From assembly GCA_030638185.1 (NCBI GenBank), contig DAOWFD010000365.1:1-12056 (forward strand): a stretch of DNA of 12,056 bases, in the 5' to 3' direction. This document shows positions 1-6,648 of this stretch, piece after piece. The translations under genes were made by a program, and so were the position numbers. The stretch comes from Candidatus Aegiribacteria sp. (lineage in GTDB: Bacteria; Fermentibacterota; Fermentibacteria; Fermentibacterales; JCC-6). A model generated the notes under the pieces. That model was given only the letters and a program-made list of their open reading frames with translations, was not told the DNA's origin and did not search any database. The stretch's first letter is position 1, and every line of letters starts with the position of its first letter.

Positions 1-683
1 ATATCTATAAGACCCTCGACTCCCTTATAGCCACAGTATACATCGATATTGCCTCTTCCGGTTGATTCAGCTGTTCCAAGTATCAGCCTCTTATCCTCCA
101 TGCCGCCGAGAAGCACGATATCAGCCCCTTGAAGGTCCATCAGAATTCTTGATGTTTCGGAAATGACCCCGGCGGGTATTGATTTGATGTACCAACGGCC
201 TCCTGTCACTATCCCGATTCTCAACCCTTCTGAACCTGTTCCCTTACTTTTCTCAAGTACTGGGTCAGGACAGTTCTTAAAACCTGCGGATCGCATGAAT
301 TCCCAGCTGCGCAAGGGCATTGATCCAGCCCTCTTATCCATTACCCTTTTTCTAAGCTTCCTGTCCATCTGGAATCTGCCTTTGATCCGTTCTCCTGTGG
401 TCGCTATTCTGGAAGCGATGTTATTCTGAAGATCTACTACGAAATCCGGTGATATTCTCTTAATGAGTTTCCTAAGATCGAGAGGCCCTGTATCCTTCCC
501 GAGGAGTGCCGGATGGATATCACCCGGCATTCGCGCAACCACCGGTTCATACTGCTCCGATGTAACAAAGAAGACTTTATAAAACCTGGAAAGCTCCGAA
601 GCTGCAGGCTGGGCGAGGACAACATCTCCCAGCGAGTGCAGACGGATAACTGCCGCGCTATTTACCTGCGAACTGCATGTCAT
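1..683 (-). CDS. Glycosyltransferase family 9 (heptosyltransferase-like), 3' end missing
   Basis: This open frame, about 227 codons long, continues past the left edge of the window. I translated it by hand from the minus strand. Near the N-terminus it reads IRLHSLGDVVLAQPAA, which matches the opening strand and glycine loop of family 9 glycosyltransferases (WaaC/WaaF/RfaF type). A VVDLQNN stretch follows at about residue 85, and a second-domain start, LRIGIVTGGRWYIKSIP, at about 150. This family transfers heptose or related sugars from nucleotide-sugar donors to the LPS core on the inner membrane. The only in-frame ATG near the conserved start is at 683, inside the last codons of the ABC exporter, giving a 26-base overlap and suggesting translational coupling; no strong Shine-Dalgarno is seen. 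The MsbA-like neighbour supports a role in lipid A/LPS or another glycolipid. The donor-binding C-terminal half is mostly outside the window, so the sugar cannot be predicted. Confidence 0.8.
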   Translation of the reverse strand, partial: MTCSSQVNSAAVIRLHSLGDVVLAQPAASELSRFYKVFFVTSEQYEPVVARMPGDIHPALLGKDTGPLDLRKLIKRISPDFVVDLQNNIASRIATTGERIKGRFQMDRKLRKRVMDKRAGSMPLRSWEFMRSAGFKNCPDPVLEKSKGTGSEGLRIGIVTGGRWYIKSIPAGVISETSRILMDLQGADIVLLGGMEDKRLILGTAESTGRGNIDVYCGYKGVEGLID

Positions 684-2559
684 AGAGTAGTCTGTATTTA
701 CCATTCATCTCGAGTAATTCAGGATGCGTTCCGCTTTCAACAATTCTGCCTTTATCGATATAGAGAACCCTGGTAGCTTTCGTTATAGTGCTGAGCCTGT
801 GGGCTATTATCAGCGAGGTCCTCCCCTTAATAAGCCCGTCGATTGCCTTCTGTACCTGACGTTCAGAATGAGTATCCAGTGCGGAGGTCGCTTCATCGAA
901 GATAAGAATATCAGGATCCTTCAGAACGGCCCTTGCAATTGCCAGGCGCTGTCTCTGTCCGCCCGAGAGCTTGGCACCTCTCTCCCCTATTATCGTACTG
1001 AAACCCCGGGGAAGTTTCTCTATGAACTCAAGCGCGTTCGCTACCTCTGCTGCCAGCCTTACTTTTTCTATGGGGATGCTTTCTTCACCGTACGCAATGT
1101 TGTTCCTTACTGTATCGTTGAAAAGGACTGTCTCCTGTGTGACCACACCAAGGTTCTTTCTCAGTGCTTCCAGGTCGATGGTTCTGAGATCGCTGCCGTC
1201 TATTAGAATCGAACCGGAATCAGGATCGTAGAAACGAGGAATAAGGTCGGCAATTGTGCTCTTACCTCCCCCACTTGGCCCTACCAGCGCAATTATTTCA
1301 CCTTTCTCAAAAGAGAAGGATACGTCTGTCAGGACAGGAGTCCCGTTTTCGTAGCTGAAGCATACGTTCCTGAACTCGATCCTTTCATGAAACGAATCGA
1401 AGGATACCGGATTCAGGGGTTGTCTTATTGCCGGTACTCTATCCATAAGATTAAAAACCCGCTCTGCCGAAGCTATGCCGGTCTGTATCCTGCTGTTCGC
1501 ATTGCTTATGGTCTTGATCGGTTTCATCATCGACAGAGCCGCAGCGAGGAAAACAAGAAATCTCCCCGTAGAGAGGGAACCGCCGGACAGGATTGCGCTT
1601 CCTCCATACCACATTATGAATCCGCTTGCTATAGAGCCCATGATCTCAGTAACCGGGCTTGCGAATGCTCTCTCACGCTGAAGTGATGTTTCGGTCTTCC
1701 TGTGAACATCCAATATAGTTTTGAACCTGGATACTTCGAATTTCTCCATCGAGAAGGCTTTGACAATTCTGATACCGAATATCGTTTCCTGGAGAAGAGC
1801 TGAGAAATCCGACAGTCTTTCCTGTGAATAATGGGTCTTTCTCCTGAGTCTCCTGCTCAATATCAGTATGAACAGCATTGCCGGAGGGAAAACAAGAAGT
1901 GTAATAAGCGCAAGACGCCATGAGGCCCAGAGGGCAAGCCCCAGATAAACCAGAAGAAGCACAGCCTGTCTTGGAACACTCATCATCATCTCGGTCATCG
2001 CCCAGTTCATGTTCCCCACATCAGAGGTGAACCTGGCCATTACATCCCCTGACCTGGTGGATGTGTAAAAGCCCATATCAAGTTCCAGGAGATGGTTGTA
2101 GAGACCGCCTCTTATATCGGTCACAACACCCTGTTCCGCTCTCGAAAGAAAAAATATCTGCATGAAGCCGAGAAAGTTTTTCAGCAGTACGATAAAAACG
2201 AGTCCGAGGACTATAACTATCAGCACCTGCTGCGGATCCGATTCTCTTAAACTGTCTCTAACTCCCTCTACAACATCTCCACCTGCGGAGAAAACCCCCC
2301 CCGGATGCAGCGAGAGCAGTTCCGAACCCAGCCTGCTGAAAGCATCGCCTGTATTCTGACTGAGGGTCGGCAGGAAATCACTCTTTTCCTCTGCTGTATC
2401 ATTCCTTGCAAAAACATTATCAAACAGAGGCAGAATCATACCCAGTGAAGCTCCGCTTAAAATAGCGAAGAGAACCATACACAGCATGGCTCCTGTCATC
2501 CACTTCCAGTAGGGGCCCAGATACGATAAAATTCTGAATAAGGTACTTTTCTTTTTCAT
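658..2559 (-). CDS. MsbA-like lipid/multidrug ABC exporter, fused TMD-NBD half-transporter
   Basis: The protein has about 633 residues from the ATG at 2559. The N-terminal half holds an exporter-type membrane domain of about six helices. The C-terminal half is a complete nucleotide-binding domain: Walker A GPSGGGKST at about 427-435, Q-loop Gln475, signature LSGGQ at 531-535, Walker B ending in DE at 555-556, and H-loop His587. Proteins of this kind work as homodimers in the inner membrane and flip lipid A-core or other lipids; the overlapping glycosyltransferase fits that role. The frame stays open to a TTG at 2580, and a GTG at 2568 has GGTGA five bases upstream, so the exact start is uncertain. 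Compared with MsbA (about 580 residues), there is an extra hydrophilic segment of roughly 60 residues between the first two helices, predicted to lie outside the membrane. A drug or peptide exporter is the alternative reading. Transcription diverges from the sigma-factor operon across a gap of about 120 bases. Confidence 0.9.
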   Translation of the reverse strand: MKKKSTLFRILSYLGPYWKWMTGAMLCMVLFAILSGASLGMILPLFDNVFARNDTAEEKSDFLPTLSQNTGDAFSRLGSELLSLHPGGVFSAGGDVVEGVRDSLRESDPQQVLIVIVLGLVFIVLLKNFLGFMQIFFLSRAEQGVVTDIRGGLYNHLLELDMGFYTSTRSGDVMARFTSDVGNMNWAMTEMMMSVPRQAVLLLVYLGLALWASWRLALITLLVFPPAMLFILILSRRLRRKTHYSQERLSDFSALLQETIFGIRIVKAFSMEKFEVSRFKTILDVHRKTETSLQRERAFASPVTEIMGSIASGFIMWYGGSAILSGGSLSTGRFLVFLAAALSMMKPIKTISNANSRIQTGIASAERVFNLMDRVPAIRQPLNPVSFDSFHERIEFRNVCFSYENGTPVLTDVSFSFEKGEIIALVGPSGGGKSTIADLIPRFYDPDSGSILIDGSDLRTIDLEALRKNLGVVTQETVLFNDTVRNNIAYGEESIPIEKVRLAAEVANALEFIEKLPRGFSTIIGERGAKLSGGQRQRLAIARAVLKDPDILIFDEATSALDTHSERQVQKAIDGLIKGRTSLIIAHRLSTITKATRVLYIDKGRIVESGTHPELLEMNGKYRLLYDMQFAGK

Positions 2560-2666
2560 GGTAGACACTATCTTCACCAAAAATCATGTTCAGGTCAAGT
2601 AATGGAGGCTGGAACAAGACAGGCAGTATCGAGTATATTACCTGTGAAGACATTGATGCCGATCCC

Positions 2667-2674
2667 AGGAAGGG
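2667..2674 (+). promoter_or_regulatory. Strong Shine-Dalgarno that sets the TTG start of the ECF sigma gene
   Basis: AGGAAGGG lies six bases upstream of the TTG at 2681. The same frame is closed upstream by a TGA at 2654, and the first in-frame ATG (2744) has no comparable site. This makes the TTG the best start. Confidence 0.7.
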
Positions 2675-2680
2675 TGTATT

Positions 2681-3274
2681 TTGACCGGAAGAATAATAAC
2701 AACCAAACGTACGGAAAAAGATCCAAGATCAGATTCCGAACTTATGATTGACCTTTGCATAGGCGATGAAGAAGCCTTTTCTGAGATAATCAGAAGGTTT
2801 CAGGCGCCGATTTACTCAATGCTGATAAGGATGCTCGGAAACGATGAGGATGCCCAGGAAATGCTCCAGCTTACTTTCTGCAGGGTTTACAGGTACAAAG
2901 ACAAATTCGACCCTGACAGAAAACTGGTAAACTGGATATTCACCATCGCCAGCAATCTGGCAAAGAAGGAATGGCACAGAAGGTCAAGATGGATAAATGT
3001 ACCGCTTGAGCATGCCAATCTTACAAGCTCCTGCAAAACAGCGCCGCACTACAATGCCGGAAGAGTTGAACTCAAGGCATCGATAGAGGAAGCAGTTGAC
3101 AGGCTGCCTCCCCATTATAGAGAACCGTTCATTCTCAGAGAACAGGAACAGATGTCGTACGAGGACATTGCGGATATCCTCAATATCCGCCTTGGAACTG
3201 TAAAATCAAGGATCAACCGTGCCAGGGGCAGGCTGAGAGAGCTGCTGGGTGAAGTATGGGAAGAGTGGAAATGA
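2681..3274 (+). CDS. ECF (sigma-70 family, RpoE-like) RNA polymerase sigma factor
   Basis: The 197-residue protein has the two-domain layout of extracytoplasmic-function sigma factors. Region 2 spans about residues 22-102, with the EIIRRFQAPIYSMLIRMLGN helix and a basic NWIFTIASNLAKKEWHRRSR segment for -10 recognition. A short linker leads to region 4 at about 132-190, whose helix-turn-helix reads MSYEDIADILNIRLGTVKSR. Its size is normal for the group. The TTG start is supported by a strong Shine-Dalgarno. Its stop codon overlaps the ATG of the next gene in an ATGA, the usual sign of coupled sigma and anti-sigma genes. It should direct RNA polymerase to a small regulon when released from the membrane-bound anti-sigma factor. 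The third gene, an HtrA-like PDZ protein, suggests an envelope-stress signal. The inducing signal and the target promoters cannot be read from the sequence. Confidence 0.93.
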   Translation: MTGRIITTKRTEKDPRSDSELMIDLCIGDEEAFSEIIRRFQAPIYSMLIRMLGNDEDAQEMLQLTFCRVYRYKDKFDPDRKLVNWIFTIASNLAKKEWHRRSRWINVPLEHANLTSSCKTAPHYNAGRVELKASIEEAVDRLPPHYREPFILREQEQMSYEDIADILNIRLGTVKSRINRARGRLRELLGEVWEEWK

Positions 3275-3741
3275 ACTGTTCGAATGCTTTAAGAATAATA
3301 AGTCTTGTCATCGATAGAGAAGCTTCTGAGTATCAGAAAAGGCTTCTTGATTTCCATCTGATGGGTTGCGGTTCCTGTAGAAAAGCTATGAACATGTCCA
3401 GGGATATTTCAGAGATCGCCCGAAATCTGCCCGCTCCAACCCCGCCTTCAGACCTTGAAAAGAATATCAGGGAAATGCTTCAAGCCAATGCCGATATCAG
3501 GCATTCGGAGCACAGGTTTCACGTCGCGTTCCTTGCGGTTCCCGCTGTGGCTGCTCTTCTGATCTTCACCATTACGATACTTCCCCTTTCCGGCGATCAG
3601 AATTCGATTAATGAACCTGTCAGTATCGGAATGGCTGCATACGAATCAAAGAGCGGGGAGATCCGGCTTTCATCAAAATCAGGCATCAGGACAGCTCCCC
3701 TCTCTGAATACTCCAGGCAGGCGAGCCTGATATCCTTCTAG
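3271..3741 (+). CDS. Zinc-finger anti-sigma factor with one transmembrane segment
   Basis: The 156-residue protein starts at the ATG that overlaps the sigma stop codon; GGGAAGAG lies five bases upstream, and an in-frame ATG at 3256 is less likely. The cytoplasmic N-terminus carries the ZAS-type pattern His29-x3-Cys33-x2-Cys36, in FHLMGCGSC, typical of anti-sigma factors that clamp ECF sigma factors. A hydrophobic helix at about residues 84-104 should span the inner membrane, leaving about 50 residues outside with no recognisable domain. Known relatives are inactivated by regulated intramembrane proteolysis or by direct sensing. Here the outer domain is short, polar and serine-rich. The gene lies between the sigma factor and an HtrA-like PDZ protein, ends exactly where the next gene's GTG codon begins, and so is almost surely co-transcribed with both. 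Confidence 0.85.
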   Translation: MNCSNALRIISLVIDREASEYQKRLLDFHLMGCGSCRKAMNMSRDISEIARNLPAPTPPSDLEKNIREMLQANADIRHSEHRFHVAFLAVPAVAALLIFTITILPLSGDQNSINEPVSIGMAAYESKSGEIRLSSKSGIRTAPLSEYSRQASLISF

Positions 3742-4623
3742 GTGATAATGATTCAGTTTCTTATCGCGGTTACGGTACTCGCAACCCCGGTGTCCGTGAT
3801 GGATCAGGTGCATACTTTAAGAATTGAGATCTCTCCCGGTACGATAGAACTTTCTACAGCGGTTGCGATTTCACCCAACCATGCAGTAACACTCTGCATT
3901 TTTTCACCTGACAATTCCGTTACGGTAGAAACAGCTTCCGGGATCCTATATCCCGATTCCTTCATTGTATCGCCGGATCTGGGTATGGTGATAGTGATCT
4001 TTGAGGAAGAAGTCTTCGACAGTTATCAGATCCCCTCCGATGTAATACCGGATATAGGAGAAAAACTTACGATAATCGGACATGGATTAAGCGGTGTTCT
4101 TGCCGTGGAGTGCAGGGCAAGGGAACAGTATCCGGATGGGTCATTCCTTCTTACTTCCGATCTCAGGGATGGGCTGATGGGTGCCGCGGTCTTCAACGAT
4201 AATGAAGAGTACGTTGGAATCATCACAGGAATTATCAGGCCGGATCGTCAGTTCAATGAATCCGATCACAGGGATTTTCTTGTTCTTTATCCAAGTCAGA
4301 TCTGGTACATGTGGGCAAAACTGGTTGTTCTGTCCGAGGAATACACTGAATATTTCTTCGGTGTAATGACCGCTCTTCCAAGCATATCGCTAACATCCTT
4401 CAGACCTTCGGGCATACATATCGTCTCTGTCTCGGCAGGAAGCAGAGCCTGGGAAGCGGGATTGAGATCTGGTGACCTGATAACACACATAGATGGTACT
4501 CCCGTTTACCATCCCGCAACTCTTCGAGGTCTTCTGATCCTCTCAGATGATACTCTTCAGGCTACAGTACTTAGAAATACATTCGAGAGAAACATCTCAA
4601 TTCCGCCATTTGAACAAAATTGA
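3742..4623 (+). CDS. HtrA/DegS-like PDZ protein with degenerate protease site (pseudo-protease)
   Basis: The protein has 293 residues from the GTG at 3742, or 291 from an ATG at 3748; AGGTGA lies just before the ATG. A hydrophobic N-terminus (residues 1-18) looks like a signal peptide or anchor. Residues 35-165 resemble a trypsin-like HtrA domain. The block VAISPNHAVTLCIF matches the strand that normally leads to the catalytic His, but Ile53 occupies that place. SPDLGMVIVIF keeps the Asp (Asp79). The GNSGGP block is replaced by GLMGAA, putting Met146 where the nucleophilic Ser should be. Residues 213-283 form a convincing PDZ domain (SGIHIVSVSAGSRAWEAGLRS, then a GD and a hydrophobic strand). 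The protein should therefore bind C-terminal peptides without cutting them. As third gene of a sigma/anti-sigma operon it probably senses or transmits an envelope signal. The remote HtrA match is by eye; the PDZ call is firm. Confidence 0.75.
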   Translation: MIMIQFLIAVTVLATPVSVMDQVHTLRIEISPGTIELSTAVAISPNHAVTLCIFSPDNSVTVETASGILYPDSFIVSPDLGMVIVIFEEEVFDSYQIPSDVIPDIGEKLTIIGHGLSGVLAVECRAREQYPDGSFLLTSDLRDGLMGAAVFNDNEEYVGIITGIIRPDRQFNESDHRDFLVLYPSQIWYMWAKLVVLSEEYTEYFFGVMTALPSISLTSFRPSGIHIVSVSAGSRAWEAGLRSGDLITHIDGTPVYHPATLRGLLILSDDTLQATVLRNTFERNISIPPFEQN

Positions 4624-4638
4624 ATAAGATTTGGATGT

Positions 4639-5619
4639 TCATCTTACAAGTATGAATACAGCTTCGTTATCGGGAGAGCAGATAATCGCCCTATCTCCGT
4701 CATTGCTTACGTCAATGCTCGAAGGTAAACCAAAACCCATCGTTTTCAGTTCAATCTGACCGCTTTCGGCAACAATGACCATTCCGGTTCCCGGACATGC
4801 AGCATAGGCGAAGCTGCCGTCGGGCATTGAGGCTGCGGCGGTCGGAATAACCGGGAATGTGATCATCTTATAGAGAACACATGTTTCGGATTTAATGAAC
4901 CAGAGTTCGTTGCTGCCGTCAACAATTGCGCAGATGTAACCTGAAGGCCCGGGGAAAAGGTCGTACACTTCACCGGGAACAGAAATATGGCCTATTTCGG
5001 CCCATGTATCGGTATCGTATCCGACAATAATGCTGTTACTGCCATCAGCTATGTAAAGGAATTCGTTATCAGCTGAAGCGATACCCTGACAGTCTTCTAC
5101 GGTAAAATTCTGTACAACGGATACTTTCCCGGTCGCCAGGTCAATCGTTCCCATACTGTCATTGTCCATGGATACCCATGCCACATGATCCTCTGAGAAT
5201 ATCGAAACGTAACTGCAGCCGATACCAATATCAATAGGATCTTCAAGACTTGCGCCTGAAAGGTTCACAGGATAGAGAAGAGAGTCCGTCAGAAGATATC
5301 CATAACCGTCTACGTCACTGTCAGCAATGTCATCTATCTCCAGTCCCAGATCAATGACAGCTTCGTTTTCCCCTTTAACGATATCAACCACAGCAAGGCT
5401 GGTTCCTGCAGCAACAAGAGCAATGTCGTAATCGATCATGCATTTGCATATGAAGGGTGACCCGATGCTGCCAAACGGTATCTCGGCGTCAATTTCAGCA
5501 GGATAACCCGGTATAGGCGGTTCCGAATCGAAAATGCATGACAGCGAGACCAGTGTCCATGTACATACAATCACCGCTATCAGAAAACGCGATAAGGGGT
5601 TGATTCCTCTATTCATCAT
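4639..5619 (-). CDS. Beta-propeller (YVTN/NHL-like) probable lipoprotein
   Basis: The protein has 326 residues. The N-terminus has a basic start, a hydrophobic stretch, and LVSLSC ending at Cys28, an acceptable lipobox, so it is probably anchored to the outer or inner membrane by lipid. The rest is a series of repeats of about 40 residues, such as GIASADNEFLYIADGSNSII, the segment from PGPSGYICAIVDGSNELWFI, ASMPDGSFAYAACPGTGMVI and SIDVSNDGDRAIICSPDNEA, as in YVTN or NHL propellers with six or seven blades. Such proteins are usually binding platforms or surface lipoproteins; no catalytic motif is seen, and I give no specific function. GGGAG sits four bases before the first ATG of an ATG-ATG pair. 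A sigma-70-like promoter candidate lies about 55 bases upstream. The gene converges on the sigma operon, with only 15 bases between the two stop codons. Confidence 0.75.
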   Translation of the reverse strand: MMNRGINPLSRFLIAVIVCTWTLVSLSCIFDSEPPIPGYPAEIDAEIPFGSIGSPFICKCMIDYDIALVAAGTSLAVVDIVKGENEAVIDLGLEIDDIADSDVDGYGYLLTDSLLYPVNLSGASLEDPIDIGIGCSYVSIFSEDHVAWVSMDNDSMGTIDLATGKVSVVQNFTVEDCQGIASADNEFLYIADGSNSIIVGYDTDTWAEIGHISVPGEVYDLFPGPSGYICAIVDGSNELWFIKSETCVLYKMITFPVIPTAAASMPDGSFAYAACPGTGMVIVAESGQIELKTMGFGLPSSIDVSNDGDRAIICSPDNEAVFILVR

Positions 5620-5673
5620 TGTACTCCCTTTTCAGTGCCTCCAGCTGCATAGATTCAACTTTGATTCATGTAT

Positions 5674-5702
5674 ATGATACGATTATGGCTGTTCAGCAGC
5701 AA
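5674..5702 (-). promoter_or_regulatory. Candidate sigma-70-type promoter for the propeller lipoprotein
   Basis: On the minus strand TTGCTG (5702-5697) and TATCAT (5679-5674) are separated by 17 bases, about 55 bases before the start codon at 5619. Both boxes match the consensus in four or five positions. It lies in the 94-base gap after the yjbQ-like stop codon, where I see no convincing terminator, so some read-through from yjbQ is possible. Confidence 0.4.
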
Positions 5703-5713
5703 ACCGTCTGCCT

Positions 5714-6127
5714 TCAACCTGTAACCTGAATTCTTATGTCGCGTCGGCGTGGACGATTATCGTGATCAACAACCACTATCTGCTGCCATGTTCCGGTCAA
5801 TACTCTGCCATCCACAACTGGGAGCGTAATGCCGGGCCCCATGAGGGAAGCTCTCATATGTGAGAATCCATTGTCATCACCCCAGGTTTCCGAATGACGT
5901 GACCTGATATCCCTTGAAATGATCTTTTCAAAGAGTTCCTTCATATCCTCAACCAGCGCCGGTTCGTACTCAATTGTGGTAACGGAAGCTGTTGACCCTA
6001 TAACTGTCACCGCCACAAGGCCATCTGCTATTCCGGAAGCCGATACAACGGACTGAACCTCGTTTGAAATGTTGATTATATCCGAAAACCCCGCTGTCGA
6101 TACCGTTATCGTTCTACCATGAACCAT
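5714..6127 (-). CDS. yjbQ: YjbQ / UPF0047 family protein
   Basis: From the ATG at 6127 the protein is 137 residues, the normal length for the family. The start has GAGAGGG nine bases upstream; the frame stays open to a TTG at 6175, but the extra 16 residues are basic and not typical. Family signatures are clear: GSTASVTTIEYEP at about 44-56, DDNGFSHMRASLMGPG at about 84-99, and GTWQQIVVVDHDNRPRRR near the end. The histidine and acidic residues of these blocks form the family's proposed metal/active site. Some members have shown weak thiamine-phosphate synthase activity, but the main role is not established. It lies about 50 bases after the EamA-like gene and in the same direction, likely as the last gene of the purF-eamA-yjbQ unit. 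Confidence 0.9.
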   Translation of the reverse strand: MVHGRTITVSTAGFSDIINISNEVQSVVSASGIADGLVAVTVIGSTASVTTIEYEPALVEDMKELFEKIISRDIRSRHSETWGDDNGFSHMRASLMGPGITLPVVDGRVLTGTWQQIVVVDHDNRPRRRDIRIQVTG

Positions 6128-6178
6128 TCGTCTTTTCCCTCTCTGTCGGGCCTCTACAACCCTTCTGAGAACCAAATT

Positions 6179-6625
6179 TCAAGCTGACTCCGGATACCTG
6201 AAATACACTGTCATTGCAGCTCCTGTTATACAAAGCACTATCCCCGCAATCTGAAGAGGACTGAGTTTTTCCTTCAGCACGAGAACACCCAGGATGACCC
6301 CCAGTACAGGGGCAAGGCAGAAGGCAATGGTCATGACTGATGAAATATGCCCGTGCTTCAGCCCTGTATACAGAAACAATATCCCGAGGCCTCCTGCCAG
6401 TACACCTCCTCCAGCCGCGATAAGGATAATAGGTTTCACACCGGCACTTTTCAATTCGCTCCAGTAGGGATACGAAAGGAAAGTAAGAAGTGTAAGGCTG
6501 AAAACTGTCCTGATGGCAGTTCCCATAACGGGAGTCAGGTTTCCAAGCTTTATGCCTGTTTTTTCCATTAATGAGCCGACGGCCCAGCAAATAGCTGTAA
6601 GCACTGCATAGAATTCAGCCTGCAA
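6179..6625 (-). CDS. EamA-type small membrane transporter (single half-domain, five helices)
   Basis: The 148-residue protein has five hydrophobic segments, at about residues 5-22, 30-55, 65-90, 94-119 and 126-142. The last part, AFCLAPVLGVILGVLVLKEK followed by LSPLQIAGIVLCITGA, is the classical end of an EamA (DMT superfamily) repeat. Most EamA proteins have two such repeats (ten helices, about 300 residues); this one has one, so it would need to act as a dimer, as other half-size members do. The substrate cannot be told. The start is TTG, with AAGGA seven bases upstream. The gene begins 23 bases after the purF-like stop codon and is followed by the yjbQ-like gene, which suggests co-transcription. 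There is no sign of truncation: the reading frame is complete, with its own start and stop. Confidence 0.85.
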   Translation of the reverse strand: MQAEFYAVLTAICWAVGSLMEKTGIKLGNLTPVMGTAIRTVFSLTLLTFLSYPYWSELKSAGVKPIILIAAGGGVLAGGLGILFLYTGLKHGHISSVMTIAFCLAPVLGVILGVLVLKEKLSPLQIAGIVLCITGAAMTVYFRYPESA

Positions 6626-6648
6626 TTCAAATTCCTTTCATTCGAAGT

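Noticed and set aside
724..1206. 160-codon plus-strand open frame across the ABC exporter gene
   Set aside because: It lies antisense to the nucleotide-binding domain, whose motifs are all intact on the other strand; the plus-strand translation has no recognisable motif and an excess of Cys and Arg.
4625..4646. TAAGAT...ATCTTA inverted repeat between the convergent sigma-operon and lipoprotein genes
   Set aside because: The six-base, AT-rich stem overlaps the lipoprotein stop codon and has no T run on either strand, so it is too weak to call a bidirectional terminator.
5691..5700. GCTGTTCAGC inverted repeat after the yjbQ-like gene as a terminator
   Set aside because: The stem has only four base pairs with a two-base loop and no T tract.
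6114..6590. 158-codon minus-strand open frame overlapping the EamA-like and yjbQ-like genes
   Set aside because: It is another frame of the EamA-like gene; its translation is cysteine- and arginine-rich with no family features, while the EamA frame has five clear membrane segments.
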